Below are positions 26,229-34,583 of a stretch of 64,000 nt of DNA, one piece after another. The notes below the pieces were generated by a model that did not search any database, was not told the DNA's origin, and saw only the letters and a list, made by a program, of their open reading frames with translations. The position numbers and the translations under genes are program-made. The first letter of the stretch is position 1. Every line of letters begins with the position of its first letter. This DNA comes from Actinomyces sp. oral taxon 170 str. F0386 (GTDB lineage Bacteria; Actinomycetota; Actinomycetes; Actinomycetales; Actinomycetaceae), in NCBI RefSeq assembly GCF_000195595.1, contig NZ_GL882536.1, forward strand, positions 1,280 to 65,279, written 5' to 3'.

Positions 26229-27881
26229 GTGACCGAGCGGATCCAGCCCGACAACCGGCCTGACAGCCAGCCCAACGCTGAGCAGACCGACCAGCCGACC
26301 AGTCCTGACGAGTCGGCAGCGCCCACCCCGACGGAGCCGGCACCCGAGGCCGGTTCCTCCCCCGTCACCGACTCAACGGCCGACGCCGAGGTTCCGAAGG
26401 AGTCCGAGTCCGGCGAGCCACCGACCCAGCCCACCGAGGAGTCCGCCTCAGTTGTGTCTGACGAGTCGGCCTCCCCGGTTTCCGCGAACGCCGCGCCGAC
26501 TGAGCAGCCGGCTGGGGAGGCTCAGAGGCCTGAGACCACGGAGGCCCCCCAGGAGGACACCACACCGACTCCTGCCGAGGTTCCCGCCCCGGCAGCGGCA
26601 CCTGCGGCGCCCGCCGAGCCCGCCGTCGACCCGCAGGAGGCGATGGACGCCGCCAAGTGGGGACGCGTGGACGGCGAGGGCCGGGTCTACGTCCAGGACG
26701 GTGGCGCAGAGCGTGAGGTCGGCCAGTTCCCCGATGCTCCCATCGCCGAGGCGATGGCCTTCTACGTGCGCCGCTATCTGGATCTCAAGGCCACCATCGA
26801 CCTGTTCGCCACCCGGCTGCCCCAGCTCAGTGTCCGCGAGATCGACACGACCCTGTCCTCCATCTCCGAGTCCCTCACCGAGCCCGCCGCCGTCGGCGAC
26901 CTGGAGGGGCTGCGAGCCCGTTTCGCCGCCCTGAAGGCCGTGGCCGCCGAGCGCCGTGAGGCCGTGGCCGCCGAGCGCGCGGCAGCCAAGGAGCAGGCGC
27001 TCAAGGAGCGTACGGCGATCGTCGAGCGCGCCGAGGCCATCGCTGAGCAGGACCCGGCACGCACGCAGTGGAAGAACTCCGGCGCCGAGCTGCGTGAGCT
27101 GCTCGAGTCCTGGAAGGCCGCGCAGCGGCGCGGCCCGCGCCTGGACCGCCCCACCGAGGACGGCCTGTGGAAGCGCTTCTCCCACGCGCGCACCACCTTC
27201 GACCGCCACCGTCGCCAGTTCTTCAGCGAGCTCGATGCCAAGCAGGCGCAGGTGCGAGCCGCCAAGGAGACGCTCATCAAGCGCGCCGAGGAGATGCAGA
27301 ACTCCACCGACTGGGCCGGTACCTCGGCGAAGTACCGTGACCTGCTGGCCGAGTGGAAGAAGGCCGGCCGGGCTTCCCGCAAGGAGGATGACGCCCTGTG
27401 GGCCCGCTTCCGGGCCGCCCAGCAGGTCTTCTACGACGCCCGCCGCGCCAAGGACGAGGCCGTCGACGCCGAGTTCGCCGAGAACCTCAAGGTCAAGGAG
27501 GCGCTCGTGGCCAAGGCCGAGGCGCTCCTGCCCGTCAAGGACGTCAAGGCGGCCAAGAAGGCGCTGCGCCCGATCCAGGACGCCTGGGAGGAGGCCGGGC
27601 GGGTCCCCCGCGGTGCCGTGCGTCGCATCGAGGGCCGCATGCGCGCCGTCGAGGACGCGATCCGTGAGGCGGAGAACGCCGAGTGGCGCCGCACCGACCC
27701 GGAGACCAAGGCCCGTGCCGAGGGCTTGGCCGGTCAGCTCCAGGACGCGATCGCAGGTCTGGAGAAGGACCTGGCCGCGGCTCAGGCCGCCGGCGATGCC
27801 AAGAAGATCGCTGAGGCCGAGGCTGCGCTGACGGCTCGCCGCGCATGGCTCGAGCAGGTGCTGCGCTCGGCCAAGGCGTGA
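26229..27881 (+). CDS. DUF349 domain protein
   Basis: A 550-residue protein. I chose the GTG at 26229 because AAGGAG (26217-26222) lies exactly 6 nt upstream; the ATG at 26214 overlaps that site. Residues 1-135 are disordered and rich in Pro, Ala, Glu, Ser and Thr. The rest is charged helical repeats of the DUF349 type, with repeated phrases such as DRPTEDGLWKRFSHARTTFDRHR, KKAGRASRKEDDALWARFRAAQQVFYDARRAKDEAVD and EEAGRVPRGAVRRIEGRM. A C-terminal coiled coil (AEGLAGQLQDAIAGLEKDLAAAQAAGDAKKIAEAEAAL) ends it. It is predicted cytoplasmic. DUF349 genes are found near rel in actinobacteria. Molecular function unknown. Confidence 0.85.
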   Translation: MTERIQPDNRPDSQPNAEQTDQPTSPDESAAPTPTEPAPEAGSSPVTDSTADAEVPKESESGEPPTQPTEESASVVSDESASPVSANAAPTEQPAGEAQRPETTEAPQEDTTPTPAEVPAPAAAPAAPAEPAVDPQEAMDAAKWGRVDGEGRVYVQDGGAEREVGQFPDAPIAEAMAFYVRRYLDLKATIDLFATRLPQLSVREIDTTLSSISESLTEPAAVGDLEGLRARFAALKAVAAERREAVAAERAAAKEQALKERTAIVERAEAIAEQDPARTQWKNSGAELRELLESWKAAQRRGPRLDRPTEDGLWKRFSHARTTFDRHRRQFFSELDAKQAQVRAAKETLIKRAEEMQNSTDWAGTSAKYRDLLAEWKKAGRASRKEDDALWARFRAAQQVFYDARRAKDEAVDAEFAENLKVKEALVAKAEALLPVKDVKAAKKALRPIQDAWEEAGRVPRGAVRRIEGRMRAVEDAIREAENAEWRRTDPETKARAEGLAGQLQDAIAGLEKDLAAAQAAGDAKKIAEAEAALTARRAWLEQVLRSAKA

Positions 27882-27921
27882 CCCGAGCACGTTCTGCTCA
27901 GCTCTGAGGCTCAGGAGCACC

Positions 27922-27964
27922 TGAGGCGGGGCCGACACCACCCACCGGTGTCGGCCCCGCCTCA
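27922..27964. terminator. bidirectional terminator between DUF349 gene and merR-type gene
   Basis: A perfect 18-bp stem (27922-27939 with 27947-27964) and a 7-nt loop lie between convergent genes. Confidence 0.8.
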
Positions 27965-27987
27965 CCGCCTCCGCCCAGGAGATCTAC

Positions 27988-28839
27988 CTACTCCCAGGCA
28001 ACAGTGTCAGGGTCGATGCCCTCAGACCGGGCGCCGGAGTCGATGACGTCCTTGAGCCAGGCGGCCAACCCCGGCGCACGCTTGTCGTAGTAACGTGCGA
28101 AGCGCTCATCGGCGACGTATCCGCGACCGATGAGTACCTGCTTGGAGATAGAGACCTCGAACCACCGGTTGAGGTCCTTGCGGTGCCACTGAGCCAGGAC
28201 ATTGGCCTCGGGGCTGCCCGGCTCGACGCCGCTGAGCATCGCCTCGACCAGCGCGGTCTCCAGGGCGACGGTCTCCTCGTGCGCCTGCTCCCAGTCGGCG
28301 CGCGACATCCGGGCCTTGCGGCGGGAGGACTCGGCCCACTCCTGGGTGTCGCCCCACTGGGCCTGGGCCTCCTCGATGTAGACAGGATCCCAGTCCGTCC
28401 CCCAGATCTCCACCATCTCAGCCACGGAGAGATGTGCCCCCAGCAGCTGTATCTCCATGACCGTGTCGATCGAGCGGAGCATGTGCTGCAAGTGGGAGAC
28501 CTGTCCTTGAAGAAGGTCACGTTGGCGACGCAGATGGGCCACGGCGTCCGCCTTCGGATCGTCGAGGACCGTCTTGATGTCGGCCAGGCTCATGCCGGTC
28601 TGCCGGTAGACGAGGACCTGCTGGATGCGCATGATGTCCGTCTCGGAGTAGAGGCGATACCCGGCGTCACTGCGCTGAGAGGGGCGCACCAGACCGGTCT
28701 CGTCCCAGTGGTGCAGCGCTCTGACACTGACGCCCAGGAGCGTTGAGACCTCACCGACTGTCCGTGCGATATCCGCACCGTCTCCTGCAGCATCAACCGC
28801 TGCGTCGAGCACCTGCTCCTGCTCGCAGTCCGTCACCAT
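27988..28839 (-). CDS. MerR-family regulator with TipAS-like ligand domain
   Basis: A 283-residue protein. Residues about 27-95 are a MerR winged helix (TVGEVSTLLGVSVRALHHWDETGLVRPSQRSDAGYRLYSETDIMRIQQVLVYRQTGMSLADIKTVLDD). A dimerising helix (HLRRQRDLLQGQVSHLQHMLRSID) follows. The C-terminal half (about 150-280) has WEQAHEETVALETALVEAMLSG and HRKDLNRWFEVSISKQVLIGRGYVADERFARYYDKRAPGLAAWLKDVI, like the TipA drug-binding domain. TipA-type proteins bind diverse antibiotics and activate promoters with long spacers; such a promoter lies upstream. GGGAGG is very close to the ATG (1 nt), so the next codon, GTG (28836), may also serve as start. Confidence 0.88.
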   Translation of the reverse strand: MVTDCEQEQVLDAAVDAAGDGADIARTVGEVSTLLGVSVRALHHWDETGLVRPSQRSDAGYRLYSETDIMRIQQVLVYRQTGMSLADIKTVLDDPKADAVAHLRRQRDLLQGQVSHLQHMLRSIDTVMEIQLLGAHLSVAEMVEIWGTDWDPVYIEEAQAQWGDTQEWAESSRRKARMSRADWEQAHEETVALETALVEAMLSGVEPGSPEANVLAQWHRKDLNRWFEVSISKQVLIGRGYVADERFARYYDKRAPGLAAWLKDVIDSGARSEGIDPDTVAWE

Positions 28840-28894
28840 GCCTCCCTACGTCAGCCCTTGCCTTGTCGAGTCCCTACTGTGGCACGTATCGAGC

Positions 28895-28926
28895 ACCTTG
28901 GCGCCTTCCCCTACGTGAGGGTCAAG
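28895..28926 (-). promoter_or_regulatory. MerR-type promoter with 19-nt spacer and dyad
   Basis: On the minus strand TTGACC (28925-28920) and CAAGGT (28900-28895) are 19 nt apart, the over-long spacing typical of MerR-controlled promoters. A 9-5-9 imperfect dyad (28904-28926, CCTTCCCCT-acgtg-AGGGTCAAG on plus) sits across the spacer, with 7 of 9 pairs matching. Autoactivation of the TipA-like gene is likely. Confidence 0.6.
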
Positions 28927-29009
28927 TCCTCCGCCTAATGGCGGCCAGGTTTTCCACAGGCAGTCGGCTCGCTGTAGCGTCGGATACAGGAAAAGGTCCA
29001 CGATGGCGT

Positions 29010-29603
29010 ATGGCTCGTTTCATCCCGGTACCCGGTCACGCCGCCGTGGCCCACCTGACCGCCCAGCCTCTTTCCCCGGCCCTAGGCACGCTCCCACCTC
29101 AGGACATGCAGTTGCTGCGGTGCGCCGAACTCGACTCCCACCTGCTGGTCGACGTCCTAGGCAGCCTGCAGCCGACCGACCTCCTGCGATCAGCAGAGGG
29201 ACGACTACGGGCCGTCACCGCTGCCATGCCCTGCCGGGGAGTACTTCTAGCGAGTACGGCCCTGTGGGTGCACGTCGGTGGACCGCCGCCGGACATGCTC
29301 GAGGTCTGCCTGCCGGGAGGGCGCCGAAGTCGTGTGTCCTACCTGGTGACCAGACGAGGCAGGCTGCCACGTTCCGATACCACCGTGATCAACGGTGTCA
29401 CCTGCGCGACCATCGCTCGAGCCGCTGTTGACGTCGCCCGCCTGGGACCGCCTGCGGCCGCCGTCCAGGCCATCATGACTGCCCGCGATCATGGGGTCAG
29501 CCGAATTCGTCTCCTGCTGACGCTCAACCACTGTCGAGGAGCGGCTAGCAGGGGCTGCCCACGGGCTCGGCACATCATCGAGTCCGTCGTATTTCATCAG
29601 TAA
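29010..29603 (+). pseudogene. AbiEi-like / DUF559-associated protein, apparently 3'-truncated
   Basis: A 197-residue frame. It resembles the actinobacterial proteins that combine an AbiEi-antitoxin-like region with a C-terminal Vsr/DUF559 nuclease-like domain. The recognisable part is RLRAVTAAMPCRGVLLASTALWVHVGGPPPDMLEVCLPGG, then VINGVTCATIARAAVDVARLGPPAAAVQAIMTARDHG and a final ARHIIESVVFHQ. Full-length relatives, as I know them, go on for about 100 residues after this point. The frame stops where the base composition changes sharply from high GC to AT-rich (after 29603). I read this as a gene cut by an insertion; it could also be a short but intact antitoxin-like protein. The start at 29010 has only a distant AAAAGG. 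Confidence 0.5.
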
Positions 29604-29664
29604 ATCGCGACTCAATTTCAAAGAAAATAAGTTCTCATCCCCTGTGCTGAGTGCCAGACAGAGA

Positions 29665-29694
29665 TTCGCTATACCACAGAGACTTCACTATACT
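29665..29694 (+). promoter_or_regulatory. putative promoter of the low-GC membrane protein gene
   Basis: TTCGCT (29665-29670), an 18-nt spacer and TATACT (29689-29694) lie about 50 nt before the ATG at 29745. The -10 box is good and the -35 box is weak. Confidence 0.45.
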
Positions 29695-29744
29695 GTTGGT
29701 GAACCTATTCACGACTCCCCACCAAAGGCATTAGCGTTATTGAC

Positions 29745-30407
29745 ATGAAGTATGTTCCGTCTCCTCTCGAACTTGCCATGATTCTCGGCATCATCATTAA
29801 GCTGGGATTGGACCACTTCGACCGAGTGACCGGCTCCGCCATGACAGAAGATGGCGTTGCACGATCAAAACCGCCACAATATCAGCTGCTCGGCGGCGGA
29901 GGAGTGTTATTTATCGGTCTAGTCGCCCTCTGGCTCGGCTGCAGGCGATGGATCAACCCTTCATTTTCTGACGATGACGCCGGCGTCGCTACCATGTGGC
30001 TCGTGTTCGCCATCATACTTATCACTTTAGGAGCTGGAGTAATCCTCCAAACTAACGATAACTACATCGAGGTCGGGCCAGGATACATCGAGAAGCACTC
30101 CTTCCTTGACGGGACAACTCGAATCGACTTCGAAGACATAACGTCATGCTCATATAAGTATTCAAGCAATCCGCAACAGACCAGCAACCTTGTCATACGT
30201 TCTTCCGATCGACGCAAGATTAAATTTTCGCCCAAAGATTACAAAGGAGAGCATGTGACATCCGTCATCACCTTCCGCCTCCGCGAAAGTCGTTGGCCAT
30301 CCTTATTGGATGAATTCGACCAGCTTGCCGTTATGGAGGCAGCCGCAAATGGCTCCGGCGAGTCCTATTTACGAAGAGTCCGTAGTATCAGGCTAAATGC
30401 CACGTAA
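29745..30407 (+). CDS. hypothetical membrane protein, low GC, probably acquired
   Basis: A 220-residue protein with an N-terminal hydrophobic stretch (LELAMILGIIIKLGL) and two clear transmembrane segments (LLGGGGVLFIGLVALWLGC and MWLVFAIILITLGAGVIL). A soluble C-terminal domain (about 110-220) has NDNYIEVGPGYIEKHSFLDGTTRIDFEDITSCSY, similar in outline to PH-like domains of small bacterial membrane proteins. The gene uses at least four TTA leucine codons as well as ATA and AGA, which are almost absent from its neighbours, and its GC content is visibly lower. It is flanked by a truncated gene on one side and rel on the other. I do not recognise the family. It may be a foreign or recently gained gene. 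Confidence 0.7.
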   Translation: MKYVPSPLELAMILGIIIKLGLDHFDRVTGSAMTEDGVARSKPPQYQLLGGGGVLFIGLVALWLGCRRWINPSFSDDDAGVATMWLVFAIILITLGAGVILQTNDNYIEVGPGYIEKHSFLDGTTRIDFEDITSCSYKYSSNPQQTSNLVIRSSDRRKIKFSPKDYKGEHVTSVITFRLRESRWPSLLDEFDQLAVMEAAANGSGESYLRRVRSIRLNAT

Positions 30408-30447
30408 CGATCCGTAGTCAAGTGACACCACTCGTCCTCAATCTTTT

Positions 30448-32772
30448 TCATCGACGACGTGTCGTGGACAGGCTCCTACGTGCCTCGAAGACGCCGTCGA
30501 TGCGTCGCAGCGCCGCCAGCGTATGGTCCAGGTGGCCGACCTCAGCCAGCTCGACGACGAACCTTCCGGCGACGACCCGGTCACGACTGGTGGCGATGTT
30601 GGCACTGACGAGGTTGACGTGACTGTCCGCCAGGGCACGAGTGACGTCGGCGAGCAGGCCTCCGCGATCGAGCGCCTCGACCTCCACCTGGACCAGGTAG
30701 GCGGACTGGGCGTGATCCGCCCAGGAGACGGTGATGAGTCGCTCGGGCTCGCGCTGGAGCTGGTCGACGTTCTGGCAGTCCGCCCGGTGGACCGAGACAC
30801 CCGAGCCCCTGGTGATGAAGCCGACGATGGGATCACCCGGCATGGGGGTGCAGCACCGTGCCAGCTTGACGTAGATGTCACCCTCCTCCATGCCGGCGAC
30901 AACGACTCCGGCGTCGGCCGTGCGTGGACGCCGGTGCGCGGTTGCCCGGGTGGGCAGAACTCCTTCTGCCAGAGTCTCCTCTGCGCCGTCCTCCCCGCCC
31001 ATGGTGGCCACCAGGGTGTCGACGACATGCTGAGCCGAGACGTGTCCCTCCCCCACAGCCGCGTAGAGGCCGTCGATGTCGACCTTGTCGAGGGTCTTGG
31101 CCACGTTCATGAGGGTCTCGTGGCTCATGAGGCGCTGGATGGGCAGGTTCTGCTTGCGCAGGGTGCGGGCGATGGCCCCTTTGCCCTCCTCGATGGCCTC
31201 CTCACGGCGCTCCTTGGAGAACCAGGAGCGGATCTTGTTGCGGGCGCGGGTGGAGCCGACGAAGGTGAGCCAGTCTCGCGAAGGGCCTGCGTTGATGGCC
31301 TTGGAGGTGAAGACTTCCACCGTGTCACCGTTCTCCAGGCGCGTATCCAGGGGAACCAGGCGGCTGTTGACCCGGGCTCCCACTGTGCGGTGGCCGACCT
31401 CGGTGTGGACGGCGTAGGCGAAGTCAACGGGGGTGGCCCCCGCGGGCAGGGCCAGGACGTCGCCCTTGGGGGTGAAGACGTAGACCTGGTCGCCGGCCAT
31501 CTCGTAGCGCAGAGCGTCAAGGAACTCAGAGGGATCCTGGGTCTCCTTCTGCCAGTCGACGAGCTGGCGCAGCCAGCCCATGTCTCCTTGGTCGGAGTCT
31601 CCAAGCCGGCCCCCCACGGCGCTTGGACCCGAGGCGTTGGGGTCCTCCTTGTAGCGCCAGTGCGCGGCCACGCCGTACTCGGCCATGCGGTGCATCTCGT
31701 GGGTACGGATCTGGATCTCCACCGGCTTACCGCCCGGCCCCACAACAGTCGTGTGCAGCGACTGGTAGAGGTTGAACTTGGGGACAGCGATGTAGTCCTT
31801 GAATCGCCCGCTCATAGGAGTCCAGCGCGAGTGCAGGGAGCCGAGCACCGCGTAGCAGTCCTGGACGGTGTCGACGATGACGCGCACCGCCACCAGGTCG
31901 TAGATGTCGTCGAAGTCCTTCCCCCGCACGATCATCTTCTGGTAAATCGAGTAGTAGTGCTTGGGGCGGCCGGTGACGGCCCCCTTGATCTTGTTGACCC
32001 GCAGGTCCTCCTCGATCTGAAGGCGCACCTGGCGCAGGTACTCCTCGCGCGCCGGGGCGCGCTCAGCCACCATGTGCTCGATCTCCTCGTAGACGCCCGG
32101 GTAGAGGGCCCTGAAGGAACGATCCTCCAGCTCCCACTTGATCGTGTTCATCCCCAGCCGATGGGCCAGGGGCGCGTAGATCTCCAGGGTCTCCTTGGCC
32201 TTGCGGGCGGCGTTCTGCGCAGAGACGTACTTCCAGGTGCGGGCGTTATGGAGACGGTCGCCGAGCTTGATGAGCAGGACACGGATGTCCTTGGACATCG
32301 CGATGATCATCTTGCGCACGGTCTCGGCCTGAGCGGCCTCCCCGTACTGGAGCTTATCGAGCTTGGTGACGCCGTCGACGAGCAGCGTGATCTCGTCACC
32401 GAAATCGGCGCGCAGGCGATCGAGGGTGTAGTCGGTGTCCTCCACGGTGTCGTGCAGGACCGCGGCTGCCAGCGTCTGAGCCGTCATGCCCAGCTCGGCG
32501 AGGATGGTCGCCACCGCCACCGGGTGGGTGATGTAGGGCTCCCCGGACTTGCGACGCTGCCCGGCGTGGGCCTTCTCGGCCACCTCGTAGGCGCGCACGA
32601 TGAGACTCGTGTCCGCCTTGGGGTGGTTGGCGCGTACCGCCCGCAGAAGCGGCTCGATGGCGGCCGGAGTTGAGTGCCCACGGGACCCGAACCAGGCCAG
32701 ACGACTGCGCACGCGCGAGCCGGGGACAACACTGTCGCCTGACGTGTCTGGGCTGCTCTTCGTCTCCGTCAT
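30448..32772 (-). CDS. rel: bifunctional (p)ppGpp synthetase/hydrolase RelA/SpoT homologue
   Basis: A 774-residue protein. The HD hydrolase domain (about 50-190) has [14 protein letters not shown] and [16 protein letters not shown]. The synthetase domain (about 240-350) has [17 protein letters not shown] and [33 protein letters not shown] domain ([33 protein letters not shown]) and a C-terminal ACT domain ([23 protein letters not shown]) follow. Both active sites look intact, so it should make and break the stringent-response alarmone. I prefer the ATG at 32772, which lies 6 nt past a TATGAT box (leaderless); an in-frame ATG at 32793 has no better signal. It follows apt, as in other actinobacteria. 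Confidence 0.95.
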   Translation of the reverse strand: MTETKSSPDTSGDSVVPGSRVRSRLAWFGSRGHSTPAAIEPLLRAVRANHPKADTSLIVRAYEVAEKAHAGQRRKSGEPYITHPVAVATILAELGMTAQTLAAAVLHDTVEDTDYTLDRLRADFGDEITLLVDGVTKLDKLQYGEAAQAETVRKMIIAMSKDIRVLLIKLGDRLHNARTWKYVSAQNAARKAKETLEIYAPLAHRLGMNTIKWELEDRSFRALYPGVYEEIEHMVAERAPAREEYLRQVRLQIEEDLRVNKIKGAVTGRPKHYYSIYQKMIVRGKDFDDIYDLVAVRVIVDTVQDCYAVLGSLHSRWTPMSGRFKDYIAVPKFNLYQSLHTTVVGPGGKPVEIQIRTHEMHRMAEYGVAAHWRYKEDPNASGPSAVGGRLGDSDQGDMGWLRQLVDWQKETQDPSEFLDALRYEMAGDQVYVFTPKGDVLALPAGATPVDFAYAVHTEVGHRTVGARVNSRLVPLDTRLENGDTVEVFTSKAINAGPSRDWLTFVGSTRARNKIRSWFSKERREEAIEEGKGAIARTLRKQNLPIQRLMSHETLMNVAKTLDKVDIDGLYAAVGEGHVSAQHVVDTLVATMGGEDGAEETLAEGVLPTRATAHRRPRTADAGVVVAGMEEGDIYVKLARCCTPMPGDPIVGFITRGSGVSVHRADCQNVDQLQREPERLITVSWADHAQSAYLVQVEVEALDRGGLLADVTRALADSHVNLVSANIATSRDRVVAGRFVVELAEVGHLDHTLAALRRIDGVFEARRSLSTTRRR

Positions 32773-32828
32773 TGACGCATCATATAGCGGCATGTACGCG
32801 GAGGCCCGCCGGCACTGCCAGTACCGTC

Positions 32829-32863
32829 CGCGGTGTCGCGTCCGTCAGGGGCACGACACCGCG
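32829..32863. terminator. hairpin between apt and rel
   Basis: A 10-bp stem (CGCGGTGTCG 32829-32838 with 32854-32863) and a 15-nt loop lie after the apt stop codon. It may end the secDF-apt transcript, which fits a separate promoter for rel. There is no U-tract. Confidence 0.45.
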
Positions 32864-32925
32864 CACAGGTCAGCCGTCAGTCGCCGCCATCGGTTGAGCA
32901 GCGGCCCCTCAGGCCCGTTGTCGCC

Positions 32926-33483
32926 TCAGAAAATGACGATCGAGTCGATCTCCCGTCCCGGAAGCTGGCGCCGACCACCGAGGTCGGCCAGCTCCAGGAG
33001 CATGCAGATGGCCTCCACCGAGGCACCGGCCTGCTCGATGAGAGAGATGGAGGCGGCGGCGGTCCCTCCGGTGGCCAGGACGTCGTCGATCACGAGGACG
33101 CGTAACCCCGGGGTGACGGTCTCAGGACGCAGCTCCATCCGCGCGGTGCCGTACTCCAGGGAGTAGTCCACGCCGATGACCGGACCGGGCAGCTTGCCGC
33201 CCTTGCGCACGGTGATCATCCCGATCCCGAGGCTGACCGCCAGGGGAGCCGCCAGGATGAAACCGCGCGACTCCAGACCCGCTACGGCGTCGATCCTGCC
33301 GCGGTAGTGGTCGGCGAGCCCCTCGACGAGCTCCGTGAAAGCCTGCCCGTCAGCCAGCAGCGGGGTGATGTCCCGGAAGAGAACCCCGGGCTCGGGGAAG
33401 TCGGGAATCTCCCGCAGGTGGTTCATGACCAGTCTGGTCAGCGACTCAGGGACCGTCTCAGAGTGGACCACGGAGCTGGTCAT
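32926..33483 (-). CDS. apt: adenine phosphoribosyltransferase
   Basis: A 185-residue type I PRTase. It has HLREIPDFPEPGVLFRDITPLLADG at the start, GLESRGFILAAPLA (the pyrophosphate loop region) and the PRPP motif VLVIDDVLATGGTAAA. It turns adenine and PRPP into AMP for purine salvage. The length is typical. Its ATG overlaps the secF stop codon by 4 nt, so it is translated with the Sec genes. The order secD-secF-apt-rel is conserved in actinobacteria. Confidence 0.96.
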   Translation of the reverse strand: MTSSVVHSETVPESLTRLVMNHLREIPDFPEPGVLFRDITPLLADGQAFTELVEGLADHYRGRIDAVAGLESRGFILAAPLAVSLGIGMITVRKGGKLPGPVIGVDYSLEYGTARMELRPETVTPGLRVLVIDDVLATGGTAAASISLIEQAGASVEAICMLLELADLGGRRQLPGREIDSIVIF

Positions 33484-34583
33484 CTGCGCTTCTTCTTCCT
33501 CTTGGGCTGTGCCGCCACACCGAGGTGGTGGCCAGGGGTGACGGGCGAGGCGGCCGGGGCCGCGTCAATCTTAGCCAGCTCCTCGACGTCGTCGCCGGCC
33601 TCCTCCCGACGCTGCTGACGCGCCGCTGCCACCTTGGCGTCGTGCTCCTTGATGCGCTTCTCGCGTGAGCGCATGTCCACCAGGAGCGGAGTGGCCAGGA
33701 AGATCGAGGAGAGCGTTCCGGCGATCATGCCGATGAACAGGGTCAGGGCGATGTCGCGCAGCGTTCCTGCCCCCAGGATGAAGGCGCCGACAACCAGAAG
33801 CGAGGCCACCGGCAGCACGCCGACCACGGAGGTGTTGATCGAGCGGATGAAGGTCTGGTTGACCGCGAGGTTCGCGAGTTCCGCGTACGTGGAGCGACTC
33901 TGGGACTCGAATCCCTCGGTGTTCTCACGGATCTTGTCGAAGACGACCACCGTGTCGTAGAGCGAGTACCCCAGGATCGTCAGCACACCGATGATCGTGG
34001 CCGGGGTGACCTCGAAGCCGGACAGGGCGTAGATGCCCACTGTGACGACGATGTCGTGACACAGGGCCAGCAGGGCGGCCGCCGCCATCTTCCAGGTGCG
34101 GAAGTAGGCCCAGATGAGCAGACCCACGAAGATGAAGAACAGGACCAGGCCTCGAGCGGCCTTCTTGGTGACGTCGGACGACCAGGTCGGTCCCACGGTC
34201 GTGGCAGACACGTTGGAGGCATCCGTCTTGTAGGCGGTGGCGAGCTCGCCCGCCAGCGAGTCGAGGCGATCCTTGCTCAGCTGGCTGGTCTGGACGCGCA
34301 CTGAGGACGAGCCCATAGTCGTCACCGACGAGCCGGCCGTCAGGTCATCCTTGGACAGGACGTCATTGGCGGGGCGCTCCGACGGGGAGGACAGGCCCGT
34401 CACCGTGATCTCAGAACCGCCCTTGAAGTCGATTCCCGGAGTGAGTCCCACGGCGCCCAGTAGCGCGGCGGAGCCGGCGATGACGACGACGGCGATGAGG
34501 TACCAGATCCGTCGCCTTTGAACGAAGGGGATGGACGTCTTGGCCGAGTAGAGCTCGTTACCGAGCGTGGCGAGAGACTTCAC
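33480..34583 (-). CDS. secF: protein translocase subunit SecF
   Basis: A 367-residue membrane protein with the SecF start (RRIWYLIAVVVIAGSAALLGAVGLTPGIDFKGGSEITV). A short external domain and five further transmembrane helices follow, including IIGVLTILGYSLYDTVVVFDKIRENTE, the RND-type signature shared by SecD/SecF. A charged C-terminal tail ends KRKKKRR. With SecD it uses the proton gradient to help SecYEG move proteins outward. It overlaps secD by 4 nt at its start and apt by 4 nt at its end. Confidence 0.96.
   Translation of the reverse strand: MKSLATLGNELYSAKTSIPFVQRRRIWYLIAVVVIAGSAALLGAVGLTPGIDFKGGSEITVTGLSSPSERPANDVLSKDDLTAGSSVTTMGSSSVRVQTSQLSKDRLDSLAGELATAYKTDASNVSATTVGPTWSSDVTKKAARGLVLFFIFVGLLIWAYFRTWKMAAAALLALCHDIVVTVGIYALSGFEVTPATIIGVLTILGYSLYDTVVVFDKIRENTEGFESQSRSTYAELANLAVNQTFIRSINTSVVGVLPVASLLVVGAFILGAGTLRDIALTLFIGMIAGTLSSIFLATPLLVDMRSREKRIKEHDAKVAAARQQRREEAGDDVEELAKIDAAPAASPVTPGHHLGVAAQPKRKKKRR

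Noticed and set aside
30523-32673. 716-codon open frame on the plus strand opposite rel
   Set aside because: It mirrors rel codon by codon in a high-GC gene. It shows no domain, signal or ribosome-binding site and the rel product is fully convincing.
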